Below are positions 34,159 through 48,049 of a stretch of 64,000 nt of DNA, in pieces; within the stretch, counting starts at the first letter, position 1; every line of letters starts with the position of its first letter. The position numbers and the translations under genes were made by a program. Below the pieces are notes generated by a model. That model saw only the letters and a list, made by a program, of their open reading frames with translations, was not told the DNA's origin and made no database searches. This DNA comes from Erinaceus europaeus (Eukaryota > Chordata > Mammalia > Eulipotyphla > Erinaceidae), in the NCBI RefSeq assembly GCF_950295315.1, contig NW_026647279.1, positions 62,001 through 126,000 on the forward strand, written 5' to 3'.

Positions 34159-34351
34159 ACCAGGGCGGGACTAAGGCTCCATGGGGCAAGTGCCCTGAGG
34201 CACTGGGCTAGGAGAGTGGCGACAGTGTTTCTGGGTGTGCCCCAAGAGCATGGCCAGCCTAGCTCAGGCAGGCAGTGTCCTAAGGACGGGCCCAGACAGG
34301 AGCTGTGGGGGTCGTGTTTGCAGAAACAGGGCCTTCAGAGGATGGCAGAAA

Positions 34352-35097
34352 GTCCCCAGGGGAGGGCCTCAGAGCCCGTGCCCAATGAGCCTGAGGGGAG
34401 GGCCCAGTGGGTATTCATAGAGACAGCTGGCCAATCAGAGAGGAGGAACGTCACCCTCAGGGGCGTGAAGCAAGAGCTGGCCAATGAGAACAGAGGAGGA
34501 GTTGTGTGGGCGGGCCTCAGAGAGCAGCCCACCAATGAGAGCCTGGGTGCTGGCTCTGGGTGGGCGTACCCCTGGAGGTCAGCCAATCAGGGTCCAGCGG
34601 AAGTGCCTGGGGGGCGGGCCCTCGTGAGGCTGTCCAATGAGCGCCTGGGGCGGGCCTCGTGGGCGGAACCCAGGAGGCTGGCCAATCATGGGGCAAGGGC
34701 GGTGACCTTCCTGGGCGTGCCTTAGGAACTGGCCTATCAGAGGGCGCCCCTCAGACAGCAGCCCGCCAATGGGAGCCAAGAGAAGGCTGGCTGGGGGCGT
34801 GTCCCTGGAACACCAGGCCAATCAGAGTCGAGCGGAAGTGGCTGGTGGGCGGGCCTTCCGGAGGCTGCCCAATCAGCGTGCTGCAGGGCCGTGTGGGCGG
34901 TGCTCAAGGCCGCTGGCCAATCACTGACTAGGGGCCCGGACCCTCCTGGGCGTGTCCAAGCACACTAGCCAATGAGATTGCTGGTGGGGTTCTGGGCGTG
35001 GCCTAGGCCTCTGGCCTATCAGAGCCTGGCTGGCGCCCTGTGGGCGGGCCTTCTGAAGGAATCCCGCCAATGGGAGCTCAGAGCTGGCCTTAAAAGG
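34352..35097 (+). promoter_or_regulatory. CCAAT/GC-box promoter array, unit 5
   Basis: All 13 CCAAT boxes are kept. The first GC box is destroyed (ccccaggggaggg), another reads gcggaaccc, and cactagccaat replaces cactggccaat at the thirteenth monomer. This is the most diverged array in the window, with several CpG losses. Confidence 0.75.
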
Positions 35098-37795
35098 CTG
35101 GGCGTGCTTCCAGGAAATGCGAAGCAGGGTTCAGCCCAGGGCCCTGCCTTGCAGAAGCTGTCCAGTGCGCATGTGTATAACTCCGTTTGTGCCTGTGCCT
35201 CTGTGGATTTGTGTGTGTGTGTGTGTGTGTGTGTGTCTGAGGGAGGGAGAGAGAGAGAGAACAACAGAATCACTGTGGCACAGGTGATTTTGTGCAAAAC
35301 ACTTGGCACATTCTGATTTACAGCTCAATATTGACACCAGGGCAGCTCTCCTTGGCCCTTGGTCACTTTTCTTCTTTTCAGATGTAAAGACACTGAAGAG
35401 GGAGAGGTTTTTGCCCTGAGGCTTGCACTGGGAACTAGCAGCTGCCCTGTTTGTGTTGCCAGACTAGGAAACCTGTGGTGCCTGTCCATGTGGAGAGTCT
35501 CCTGGATGAGTTCCTTCTCGAGCCTTTTTCGCTCGGTCCCGTTGGAGCTGCATATAGCTAATGATTTGGAGATTTTATTCCTTTGGACAATGCTTTTCCT
35601 GATGCAAAGTTTCTCTCCAGGTTTTAGCAACCAATTTTGTGAATGTCACATCGAATCCATTGTAGAAAATGACTACATCAGTGTCTCTCTCTCTCTTTCT
35701 CTCTCTCTCTCTATCTCTCTCTCTATATATTTATATGTATGTAACATGTAGAGGTCTGAAAATATTTTTTAGCTAGAGACCTGCACAGCTCTGGATTAGG
35801 GTAGCAATGTGGATACACCTGGCCCTTCTGAGCCACAGTCATGAGAGACATCTCACAGAGCCATATCGTATATCACTCTACAAATCTCTCTCAGCACAAA
35901 CTACCACTGCCAAATCATCTACTTCCCTCTTGCTCCTTTTGTCCACCGAGTCTTATCCCAAAACTGTAAATCAAAGAAGAAATAGACATAGTGCAGTTCC
36001 CTGCACACAGGACAGGCTGAGGCTGGACCAGGGAGATGCAATACGCCAGCCTGCATCTTGGCTGGAGGATCACTATGCTTACTTCGAATTTGGAGAGGCG
36101 AGGGCAGTTTTGGAGAGTGGGCTGCCGGCCAAGGGTTGCTTCTCAGAGTGGCTAAGACCTAGATGTTCTAAGTGTTACCTTTCCTCACAAACATAAAATA
36201 GCAATGCCACTTGTAAGAAGTATGCATGGGCATGGAGGGTTTGTCTTCAGTGCTCTGGCACTGATCAACACAGGGCCAGAATTTCAGTCCTTGTCTGTCT
36301 CTGTCATTCTGTCTCTCTGACTGTCTCTACGTGCCTTCTTCACTGGGCCCTTACTGGAAGTCAGTGCATGCATCGTGAACTCAGCCTTCCTGGTGTTGAA
36401 ATTTTCCTTTCTTTGCCCTTTGGATTATTTAGTCTCCTGCACATGGTGTAGTACATAGGGGAACTGCGGAGACAGCGTTGCTGCTGCAGGTTCCAGGCAT
36501 ATGTCCATCTCCAGCTGCAGCTGTCCAGGCCCTCTGTGCTTGACTGCCATTCTCCAGGGCCCTGAGGCTGACACTCAGCCTCAATGCAGCCCTCCTCACC
36601 TTCCTGCACAGCATCCTTGTCCTTATTCCATGAGAGCCCCGGTCAAGGGAAGTGAAACTCGATCCCCCTGGCACACACACTGTGCTTTCCCTCTATTAAG
36701 CCAAATGGAAAGGATCTGTGGTACTGATGGCCACGCCAGTGTCCAGATTTCCCATGCAAAACGGAAGCTTCCAGTGTTCAGAAAGAGGGTGTTTTGATGG
36801 CTGTGAAATGTCTTTTCCAAGTGCCTCATGGTGTTTCAAATCCCTTTGAAACCTGAAGTTCTTTCTTGTATCTAGGGAATATTTTCACCACTGGCCAGAA
36901 GGGCCGCCCAACTAGGAGCACAGCTATCCAGGGGTCAGGAGGTCTTCCAGCCTGCTAGCTCCTGGAGGGATTCCTGAGTATGTCCTCAGGGCCCAAGTGT
37001 AAAAGGTGTTTCCAATTGCCTTGATTAGCAGCAGCCAGGCCCTCAGGTGAGGGGCGGGGCTGTGATCTTGACTGGAAGCCCCTAATTTGGCCAATGGAGG
37101 CATCCATCTTTTTTTGTCTGTCCATAGCAAGGGCCCGGGGAGTTTGTGCTTCCTGCAAACAGAGCGACATTGTATGGGACACTCATGCAAGCCTACTTCT
37201 GGGAATCTCTCAGAGTGTGATGTGTGGACACCAGGAAGCATGAGCAGGGATGTGAGGCCACAGGAGCAATTGCCTTAGCCGGACCCAAAGGGTAGGTGTA
37301 AGGGGCCGGGTTCATCCACTATTGTTTGGTTCAACACACTTCCCATCTATGTGGAAACACAGCCCTTTCTGGGTACTTTCTGGGCTTGTAATCTGCTGCC
37401 CTGAGCAGTGGACTGAGAGCCTGGAGGCTGAGTAGGCAGCCAAACGTGACTGGACAGGCTCAAGCCCCTGAATTCTGAGGGGTGCCCCAGCTTCCCCCAT
37501 TGGCAGTGTTTGGATCATAGTGAGGCATGGCATTGATTCGGAACTCAGGAGAGTGAGACGTGAGAGTCCCTTTGCATATGCATTCTTGCTTAGCCACAAT
37601 CTGGGCTAGCTGGCTTGCCCTGACCAGATAGGTTCTCTGTACATAAGTTGCAGGAGAGGCTGGCTCCCTTGCCACCCATGCTCTGAGACTACTACAGGTG
37701 ATCTCTGAGCACACACAGACACACACAAACAGACAGACAGACACACACACACACACACACACACACATTACTGTCAGGTTGGTAGTAGAGCCTAT

Positions 37796-40773
37796 GGTGA
37801 AGGCTGGGGCTGTCTGGGGTCTGTGGGCATGAGAGCTGCTGCCTTACAATCTCTACAAGCCAGGTTTGAACCTGTCATCAATGAACACAGTGTAGGAGGT
37901 TTTTGAATTCTGGTCTCTTTCCAACTCATCTATTTCTCTTCTCGCCTTCTCTATCTCTAACTCTCACATGCTCTCACACACTCTGTCTTCACTCATTAAT
38001 ATTTTACTTAGATTCTTATTTTACTGACAGGCCCAGATAGACAAAGAGAGTTACCAGAGCACTGCTGAGCTCTGGCTTGTTGTGTTGGCGATTTCACCTA
38101 GGCTACTGGAGCCTCAGTTTGTAAGTCTTTCTGACACAAGCCATATTCTGTCTCCTCATTTCCATGCCAGTATCACTCAGAGTTTATAATAAAGATATAC
38201 ATACATGTGTATATGTACATATAGATTTATATATCTGTCATTTTTAGAATGTTCGACCTATGTATTTGACCTTCTTTCAGAATTACCACATTTATAACAG
38301 CCTAGTTTTTCTGAAACAATTGGCCATATAGTTGGAGCAGGATTCAATACAATTATAAATAATAGAACCTTCCAGTAGCATTTCTAATCGTGTTTCTATT
38401 AGCATCCTTATTGTAATTATCATGGCCCAGATCTTCCCTCCTTTTTCTAGTGTAAGCTTCAATACGTATGTGTTTGTTTTCTTTCTCCGGAAATCTTAAT
38501 GTCCCTGGACCCTGAAGTGTTAGGGAATTTTTGAAGCAGCCCTCTGTTTCTCAGCAGATGGTTTCTATGTTTCTGCTGTCATCAGGTCTTCTTGTGGTTT
38601 TTGTCTTTATTTATTTTTATTGTTTCAAGTCCTCCTAGATCATCCCCATTTATTTGCATATTTATTTATTTAGTCAGGTATCACATGTGGCATCATTTCT
38701 TCTGCTTGAGAGATTTTCTCTTATAACTGAAGGGAACTTTTGATGCACAATACATTTCCTGGGGCAAATACTACACACATATGGTGAAGGCTTGGGTTGT
38801 CTGGGGTCTGTGGGCATTAGAGCTGCTGCGTGACAATCTCTACAACCCAGGTTTGAACCTGTCATGAATGAACACAGCCTAGGGGGTTTTTGACTTCTGG
38901 TCTATTTCCAACTCTTCTATTTCTCTTCTCGCCATCTCTGTCTCTGACTCTCACAGGCTCTCTCTCACTCTGTCTGAACTCAGGAATATTTTACTTATAT
39001 CCTTATTTTATTGACAGGCCCAGATATACAAAGAGAGTGGCCAGAGCACTGCTGAGCTCTGGCTGGTTTTGTTTGTGATTTCACCTAGGCTACTGGAGCC
39101 TCTGATTGGTAAGTCTCTCTGACTTAAGCCATATTCTGTCTCCTCATATCCATGGCAGTATCTCTCAGACTTTATAATAAAGATATACATCCATATACAT
39201 ATATAAATATACATATATATCTCTGTCATTTTTAGAATTGTCAACCTATGTAATTGATCTTAATCAAAATTCACACATTTACAACAGGTTCCTTTTTCCC
39301 TACTAATTGGCCATATAGTTGGAGCAGGATTCAATACAATTATAAATAATAGAACCTTCCAGTAGCATTTCTAATAGCATTTCTATCAGCATCCTTATTT
39401 TAATTATCATAGTACAGAACTTGCCTCCTTTCTCTAGTGTAAGCTTCAATACATATGAGTTTCTTTTCATTCTCCCGAAATCTTAATTTCCCTGGACTCT
39501 GAAGGGTCTCGGAACTTTTGAAGCAGCCCTTGATTCACAGCAGATGGTTTCTATGTTTCTGCTGTCATCAGGTCTTCTTGTGCTTTTTGTTTTTATTTTT
39601 CATTTGTTTCAAATCCTCCTAGATAACCCCCATTTACTTGCATATTTATTTATTTATTTATTTATTTATTTGGTTCTATATTACATGAGGGGTCCATTCT
39701 TCTGCTTGATAGATTTTTCTCTTATAATTGAAGGGAAGTTTACACTCACAATACATATCCTGTCGTAAATACTACACACATATGGTGAAGGCTGGGGTTG
39801 TCTGGGGTCTGTGGACAGGAGACTGATGCCTTACAATCTCGACAACCCAGGTTTGAACCTGTCATGTATGAACACAGAGTGGGAGCTTTTGGACTTCTGG
39901 TCTCTTTCCAACTCTTCTATTTCTCTTCTTGCCTTCTCTGTCTCTGACTCTCACAGGCTCTCACTCACTCTGTCTGCACTCATTAATATTTTACTTTTAT
40001 ATTATTTGACTGACAGGCCCAGATATACAAAGCGAGTCACCAGGGCCCGGCTGAGCTCTGGATTGTTTTGTTGGCGATTTCACCTAGGTTTCTGGAGCCT
40101 CAGCTTTGTAAGTCTCTCTGGCACAAGCCATACTCTGTCTCCTCATAGCCATGCCAGTATCCCTCATAGTTGATAATAAAGATACACATACATATATGTA
40201 CATATATATATATATGTATATATATATATATTTCAGACATTTTTAGAATTGTTGACCTTTTTATTTGATCTGAATGCAGAATTACCGCATTTATAATAGC
40301 CTCCTATAAATAATTGGTCACATAGTTGGAGCAGGATTCACTACAATTATAAATTATAAACTTTCCAGGAGCATTTCCAATAGCCTTTCTATCAGTATCC
40401 TTATTGTAATTATCATAGCACAGAACTTGCCTCCATTTTCTAGTGTAAGCTTCAAATCGTATGCGTTTCTTTTCATTCTGAGAATTCGTAATTTGCCTGG
40501 ACCCTGTGTGTCATGGAATTTTTGAAGCAGCCCTCTATTTCTCAGCAGACGTTTTCTATATTTCTGCTGTCATCAGGTCTTCCTGTGGTGTTTGTTTTTA
40601 TTTTTTATTTTTTTCAAATCCTCTTAGATCATTCCCATTTATTTGCATATTTATTTATTTATTTATTTCGTCCGATATCACATGAGGGGTCTATTCTTCT
40701 GCCTGATAGATTTTCTCTTATAATTGAAGGGAACTTTTGACACACAATACATTTCCTTTTGCAGATACTACAC
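37796..40773 (+). repeat. Subrepeat block B-C-A joining units 5 and 6
   Basis: B is 37796-38782, C 38783-39783 and A 39784-40773. A carries the interrupted TA tract and the 5-bp deletion that otherwise occur only at the start of the window (unit 1). That places the left edge of the duplicated segment at or before the unit-6 start. Confidence 0.9.
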
Positions 40774-41386
40774 ACTACTACAACTGCTACTGCACTGTTT
40801 TTGACAGTGACATCCAATGCACAATGGATTAGTATTGCATGGCTCTAGAGAATGTTCACTATTTAACCTACAATGTTTTTAACCTCACAAATATTTATTC
40901 TGTTCTTTCTTGGGGGATGAATGGTTTACAGTCAACAGTTCCATATAATAGTGGGCACGGGGGGGGTAATTTTTCCCACTACCCCTGTATTTCTGTACAT
41001 CCTTTGTAACTTTCTTATTGAGGAGAAGCAAACAGTCATAAATTGAGAGAGCAGCGCCCAAGCAGGAAGAGAGACAGAGAGACATCTGCAGCTCTGATTT
41101 GTCACTAGCCCAGCTTTTCCCTAGCTGGGTAAGTGTGACCAGGGGCTCAAAACAGGGTCCTGGGATTCCACATAGTTCCCTGGCAGCTCCACCAGCTGTT
41201 CCTCCAACCCATGCTCCCTTCGTTGTCCATGTAACTATCGATCTGCTCTAGGCATTTCTCACCTTCATATGCCAGAAACTTAACACTTCTCCCTTCCACC
41301 CATGAAACTTTGACCTTTTGCTAGGGTGCAAAACAGCAACTCCAATCCAAGTTATTTTCGGGACAAGTGTGTACGTCTCTGTGGGA

Positions 41387-41430
<44 letters not shown>

Positions 41431-41708
41431 GTGTGCATAAGTGTGTTTCAGTTAAGATTACCGCTGTTGTTTCTTTATTCCTGACACAGGGACTTAGGAA
41501 CTGGGTTGTGTTATGACAAAGGAAGTTTCCACTGCACAAGTGGTTTTTCAAGTATGAATTGGCACATTGGATTGTGGACTCTGTTGTGCATTCTCCCAGG
41601 TGGTCCTCAGATGGGTTCTTTCCTTTGCTATTCCCATGCTGTGTGTAATTTTCTGGGTAGACTCAAAGAGGAGTGGCATGGGGAGCTCAGCTGCATTCTG
41701 CTGTATGT

Positions 41709-41723
41709 CCACAAGGTGGCGGC
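41709..41723 (+). promoter_or_regulatory. CTCF-like core motif 1, unit 6
   Basis: Unchanged copy of the core and flank. Confidence 0.62.
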
Positions 41724-41955
41724 AAAGACCATAGTTGAGTGTAGTGATTCTGTGGAATGAGGAGAACTCTATGAATTGTGGCCCGTGGACAGCAGGGTTG
41801 AAATTGACGTAGAGTGCCCTAGACATCTGTTCTTTCCTGTGGGGTGGGGGGATCCCCCATTTGGCTTTGCAAGTGGAAGGGGTTTCTCTCTTTGCCTGGG
41901 ATGACTCTACTGGGAGCTTGTGAATCCCTGTGCTCAGCTGCATTCTGCTGGGTGT

Positions 41956-41970
41956 CCACAAGAGGGCAGC
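41956..41970 (+). promoter_or_regulatory. CTCF-like core motif 2, unit 6
   Basis: Unchanged copy, 247 bp from motif 1. Confidence 0.65.
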
Positions 41971-42163
41971 ACCAGGGCGGGACTAAGGCTCCATGGGGCA
42001 AGTGCCCTGAGGCACTGGGCTAGGAGAGTGGCGACAGTGTTTCTGGGTGTGCCCCAAGAGCATGGCCAGCCTAGCGCAGGCAGGCAGTGTCCTAAGGATG
42101 GGCCCAGACAGGAGCTGTGGGGGTCGTGTTTGCAGAAACAGGGCCTTCAGAGGATGGCAGAAA

Positions 42164-42909
42164 GTCCCCGGGGGCGGGCCTCAGAGCCCGTGCCCAATGA
42201 GCCTGAGGGGAGGGCCCAGTGGGTATTCATAGAGACAGCTGGCCAATCATAGAGGAGGAACGTCACCCTCAGGGGCGTGAAGCAAGAGCTGGCCAATGAG
42301 AACAGAGGAGGAGTTGCGTGGGCGGGCCTCAGAGAGCAGCCCACCAATGAGAGCCTGGGTGCTGGCTCTGGGTGGGCGTACCCCTGGAGGTCAGCCAATC
42401 AGGGTCCAGCGGAAGTGCCTGGGGGGCGGGCCCTCGTGAGGCTGTCCAATGAGCGCCTGGGGCGGGCCTCGTTGGCGGAGCCCAGGAGGCTGGCCAATCA
42501 TGGGGCAAGGGCGGTGACCTTCCTGGGCATGCCTTAGGAACTGGCCTATCAGAGGGCGCCCCTCAGACAGCAGCCCGCCAATGGGAGCCAAGAGAAGGGT
42601 GGCTGGGGGCGTGTCCCTGGGACACCAGGCCAATCAGAGTCGAGCGGAAGTGGCTGGTGGGCGGGCCTTCCGGAGGCTGCCCAATCAGCGTGCTGCAGGG
42701 CCGTGTGGGCGGTGCTCAAGGCCGCTGGCCAATCACTGACTAGGGGCCCGGACCCTCCTGGGCGTGTCCAAGCACACTGGCCAATGAGATTGCTGGTGGG
42801 GTTCTGGGCGTGGCCTAGGCCTCTGGCCTATCAGAGCCTGGCTGGCGCCCTGTGGGCGGGCCTTCTGAAGGAATCCCGCCAATGGGAGCTCAGAGCTGGC
42901 CTTAAAAGG
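42164..42909 (+). promoter_or_regulatory. CCAAT/GC-box promoter array, unit 6
   Basis: Shares the unit 1 variants (ccaatcatag, gttggcgg, ggcatgcc). All CCAAT cores are intact. Confidence 0.75.
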
Positions 42910-45602
42910 CTGGGCGTGCTTCCAGGAAATGCGAAGCAGGGTTCAGCCCAGGGCCCTGCCTTGCAGAAGCTGTCCAGTGCGCATGTGTATAACTCCGTTT
43001 GTGCCTGTGCCTCTGTGGATTTGTGTGTGTGTGTGTGTGTGTGTCTGAGGGAGGGAGAGAGAGAGAGAACAACAGAATCACTGTGGCACAGGTGATTTTG
43101 TGCAAAACACTTGGCACATTCTGATTTACAGCTCAATATTGACACCAGGGCAGCTCTCCTTGGCCCTTGGTCACTTTTCTTCTTTTCAGATGTAAAGACA
43201 CTGAAGAGGGAGAGGTTTTTGCCCTGAGGCTTGCACTGGGAACTAGCAGCTGCCCTGTTTGTGTTGCCAGACTAGGAAACCTGTGGTGCCTGTCCATGTG
43301 GAGAGTCTCCTGGATGAGTTCCTTCTCGAGCCTTTTTCGCTCGGTCCCGTTGGAGCTGCATATAGCTAATGATTTGGAGATTTTATTCCTTTGGACAATT
43401 GTTTTCCTGATGCAAAGTTTCTCTCCAGGTTTTAGCAACCAATTGTGTGAATGTCACATCGAATCCATTGTAGAAAATGACTACATCAGTGTCTCTCTCT
43501 CTTTCTCTCTCTCTCTCTATCTCTCTCTCTATATATATATATGTATGTAACATGTAGAGGTCTGAAAATATTTTTTAGCTAGAGACCTACACAGCTCTGG
43601 ATTAGGGTAGCAATGTGGATACACCTGGCCCTTCTGAGCCACAGTCATGAGAGACATCTCACAGAGCCATATCGTATATCACTCTACAAATCTCTCTCAG
43701 CACAAACTACCACTGCCAAATCATCTACTTCCCTCTTGCTCCTTTTGTCCACCGAGTCTTATCCCAAAACTGTAAATCAAAGAAGAAATAGACATAGTGC
43801 AGTTCCCTGCACACAGGACAGGCTGAGGCTGGACCAGGGAGATGCAATACGCCAGCCTGCATCTTGGCTGGAGGATCACTATGACTACTTCGAATTTGGA
43901 GAGGCGAGGGCAGTTTTGGAGAGTGGGCTGCCGGCCAAGGGTTGCTTCTCAGAGTGGCTAAAACCTAGATGTTCTAAGTGTTACCTTTCCTCACAAACAT
44001 AAAATAGCAATGCCACTTGTAAGAAGTATGCATGGGCATGGAGGGTTTGTCTTCAGTGCTCTGGCACTGATCAACACAGGGCCAGAATTTCAGTCCTTGT
44101 CTGTCTTTGTCATTCTGTCTCTCTGACTGTCTCTACGTGCCTTCTTCACTGGGCCCTTACTGGAAGTCAGTGCATGCATCGTGAACTCAGCCTTCCTGGT
44201 GTTGAAATTTTCCTTTCTTTGCCCTTTGGATTATTTAGTCTCCTGCACATGGTGTAGTACAGAGGGGAACTGCGGAGACAGCGTTGCTGCTGTAGGTTCC
44301 AGGCATATGTCCATCTCCAGCTGCAGCTGTCCAGGCCCTCTGTGCTTGACTGCCATTCTCCAGGGCCCTGAGGCTGACACTCAGCCTCAATGCAGCCCTC
44401 CTCACCTTCCTGCACAGCATCCTTGTCCTTATTCCATGAGAGCCCCGGTCAAGGGAAGTGAAACTCGATCCCCCTGGCACACACACTGTGCTTTCCCTCT
44501 ATTAAGCCAAATGGAAAGGATCTGTGGTACTGATGGCCACACCAGTGTCCAGATTTCCCATGCAAAACGGAAGCTTCCAGTGTTCAGAAAGAGGGTGTTT
44601 TGATGGCTGTGAAATGTCTTTTCCAAGTGCCTCATGGTGTTTCAAATCCCTTTGAAACCTGAAGTTCTTTCTTGTATCTAGGGAATATTTTCACCACTGG
44701 CCAGAAGGGCCGCCCAATTAGGAGCACAGCTATCCAGGGGTCAGGAGGTCTTCCAGCCTGCTAGCTCCTGGAGGGATTCCTGAGTATGTCCTCAGGGCCC
44801 AAGTGTAAAAGGTGTTTCCAATTGCCTTGATTAGCAGCAGCCAGGCCCTCAGGTGAGGGGCGGGGCTGTGATCTTGACTGGAAGCCCCTAATTTGGCCAA
44901 TGGAGGCATCCATCTTTTTTTGTCTGTCCATAGCAAGGGCCCGGGGAGTTTGTGCTTCCTGCAAACAGAGCGACATTGTATGGGACACTCATGCAAGCCT
45001 ACTTCTGGGAATCTCTCTGAGTGTGATGTGTGGACACCAGGAAGCATGAGCAGGGATGTGAGGCCACAGGAGCAATTGCCTTAGCCGGACCCAAAGGGTA
45101 GGTGTAAGGGGCCGGGTTCATCCACTATTGTTTGGTTCAACACACTTCCCATCTATGTGGAAACATAGCCCTTTCTGGGTACTTTCTGGGCTTGTAATCT
45201 GCTGCCCTGAGCAGTGGACTGAGAGTCTGGAGGCTGAGTAGGCAGCCAAACGTGACTGGACAGGCTCAAGCCCCTGAATTCTGAGGGGTGCCCCAGCTTC
45301 CCCCATTGGCAGTGTTTGGATCATAGTGAGGCATGGCATTGATTCGGAACTCAGGAGAGTGAGACATGAGAGTCCCTTTGCATATGCATTCTTGCTTAGC
45401 CACAATCTGGGCTAGCTGGCTTGCCCTGACCAGATAGGTTCTCTGTACATAAGTTGCAGGAGAGGCTGGCTCCCTTGCCACCCATGCTCTGAGACTACTA
45501 CAGGTGATCTCTGAGCACACACAGACACACACAAACAGACAGACAGACACACACCACACACACACACACACACATTACTGTCAGGTTGGTAGTAGAGCCT
45601 AT

Positions 45603-47997
45603 GGTGAAGGCTGGGGCTGTCTGGGGTCTGTGGGCATGAGAGCTGCTGCCTTACAATCTCTACAAGCCAGGTTTGAACCTGTCATCAATGAACACAGTGT
45701 AGGAGGTTTTTGAATTCTGGTCTCTTTCCAACTCATCTATTTCTCTTCTCGCCTTCTCTATCTCTAACTCTCACATGCTCTCACACACTCTGTCTTCACT
45801 CATTAATATTTTACTTAGATTCTTATTTTACTGACAGGCCCAGATAGACAAAGAGAGTTACCAGAGCACTGCTGAGCTCTGGCTTGTTGTGTTGGCGATT
45901 TCACCTAGGCTACTGGAGCCTCAGTTTGTAAGTCTTTCTGACACAAGCCATATTCTGTCTCCTCATTTCCATGCCAGTATCACTCAGAGTTTATAATAAA
46001 GATATACATACATGTATATATGTACATATAGATTTATATATCTGTCATTTTTAGAGTGTTCGACCTATGTATTTGACCTTCTTTCAGAATTACCACATTT
46101 ATAACAGCCTAGTTTTTCTGAAATAATTGGCCATATAGTTGGAGCAGGATTCAATACAATTATAAATAATAGAACCTTCCAGTAGCATTTCTAATCGTGT
46201 TTCTATTAGCATCCTTATTGTAATTATCATGGCCCAGATCTTCCCTCCTTTTTCTAGTGTAAGCTTCAATACGTATGTGTTTGTTTTCTTTCTCCGGAAA
46301 TCTTAATGTCCCTGGACCCTGAAGTGTTAGGGAATTTTTGAAGCAGCCCTCTGTTTCTCAGCAGATGGTTTCTATGTTTGTGCTGTCATCAGGTCTTCTT
46401 GTGGTTTTTGTCTTTATTTATTTTTATTGTTTCAAGTCCTCCTAGATCATCCCCATTTATTTGCATATTTATTTATTTAGTCAGGTATCACATGTGGCAT
46501 CATTTCTTCTGCTTGAGAGATTTTCTCTTATAACTGAAGGGAACTTTTGATGCACAATACATTTCCTGGGGCAAATACTACACACATATGGTGAAGGCTT
46601 GGGTTGTCTGGGGTCTGTGGGCATTAGAGCTGCTGCGTGACAATCTCTACAACCCAGGTTTGAACCTGTCATGAATGAACACAGCCTAGGGGGTTTTTGA
46701 CTTCTGGTCTATTTCCAACTCTTCTATTTCTCTTCTCGCCATCTCTGTCTCTGACTCTCACAGGCTCTCTCTCACTCTGTCTGAACTCAGGAATATTTTA
46801 CTTATATCCTTATTTTATTGACAGGCCCAGATATACAAAGAGAATGGCCAGAGCACTGCTGAGCTCTGGCTGGTTTTTGTTTGTGATTTCACCTAGGCTA
46901 CTGGAGCCTCTGATTGGTAAGTCTCTCTGACTTAAGCCATATTCTGTCTCCTCATATCCATGGCAGTATCTCTCAGACTTTATAATAAAGATATACATCC
47001 ATATACATATATAAATATACATATATATCTCTGTCGTTTTTAGAATTGCCAACCTATGTAATTGATCTTAATCAGAATTCACACATTTACAACAGGTTCC
47101 TTTTTCCCTACTAATTGGCCACATAGTTGGAGCAGGATTCAATACAATTATAAATAATAGAACCTTCCAGTAGCATTTCTAATAGCATTTCTATCAGCAT
47201 CCTTATTTTAAATATCATAGTACAGAACTTGCCTCCTTTCTCTAGTGTAAGCTTCAATACATATGAGTTTCTTTTCATTCTCCCGAAATCTTAATTTCCC
47301 TGGACTCTGAAGGGTCTCGGAACTTTTGAAGCAGCCCTTGATTCACAGCAGATGGTTTCTATGTTTCTGCTGTCATCAGGTCTTCTTGTGCTTTTAGTTT
47401 TTATTTTTCATTTGTTTCAAATCCTCCTAGATAACCCCCATTTATTTGCATATTTATTTATTTATTTGGTTCTATATTACATGAGGGGTCCATTCTTCTG
47501 CTTGATAGATTTTTCTCTTATAATTGAAGGGAAGTTTACACTCACAATACATATCCTGTCGTAAATACTACACACATATGGTGAAGGCTGGGGTTGTCTG
47601 GGGTCTGTGGACAGGAGACTGATATCTTACAATCTCGACAACCCAGGTTTGAACCTGTCATGTATGAACACAGAGTGGGAGCTTTTGGACTTCTGGTCTC
47701 TTTCCAACTCTTCTATTTCTCTTCTTGCCTTCTCTGTCTCTGACTCTCACAGGCTCTCACTCACTCTGTCTGCACTCATTAATATTTTACTTTTATATTA
47801 TTTGACTGACAGGCCCAGATATACAAAGCGAGTCACCAGGCCCCGGCTGAGCTCTGGATTGTTTTGTTGGCGATTTCACCTAGGTTTCTGGAGCCTCAGC
47901 TTTGTAAGTCTCTCTGGCACAAGCCATACTCTGTCTCCTCATAGCCATGCCAGTATCCCTCATAGTTGATAATAAAGATACACATACATATATGTAC

Positions 47998-48049
<52 letters not shown>

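Larger units (their letters stand above)
32958..37795 (+). repeat. Core of unit 5
   Basis: Same order of elements. A G-to-T change creates a TAG at 36455-36457 inside the 140-codon frame that is open elsewhere. No gene is recognised. Confidence 0.9.
31371..39189 (+). repeat. Macrosatellite unit 5 (7,819 bp)
   Basis: This unit begins like units 3 and 4, but its core has its own variants: agctcagg near 34262, a lost first GC box (ccccagggg near 34355), gttgtgtgg near 34501, gcggaaccc near 34664, ctggaacacc near 34805, caatgctttt near 35588 (shared with unit 7), atttatatg near 35727 and a TAG created by gtacatag near 36452. It has the shortest simple TA run in subrepeat A (23 bp, ending 32412). 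Confidence 0.96.
40774..45602 (+). repeat. Core of unit 6
   Basis: Closest to the unit 1 core, with shared single-base variants and the same ccac interruption in the CA tract. No gene is recognised. Confidence 0.9.
39190..46997 (+). repeat. Macrosatellite unit 6 (7,808 bp, twin of unit 1)
   Basis: This unit has the same length as unit 1 and shares its private variants. The equal length is partly coincidental: one extra ATTT near 39660 is balanced by 2 bp fewer in the TG tract (41389-41428) and 2 bp fewer in the TC tract. A few single-base differences are visible, such as caaccc against caacac near 41205 and ctatgaat against ctaggaat near 41769. The pair is therefore related by an older event than the unit 3/4 pair. 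Confidence 0.96.
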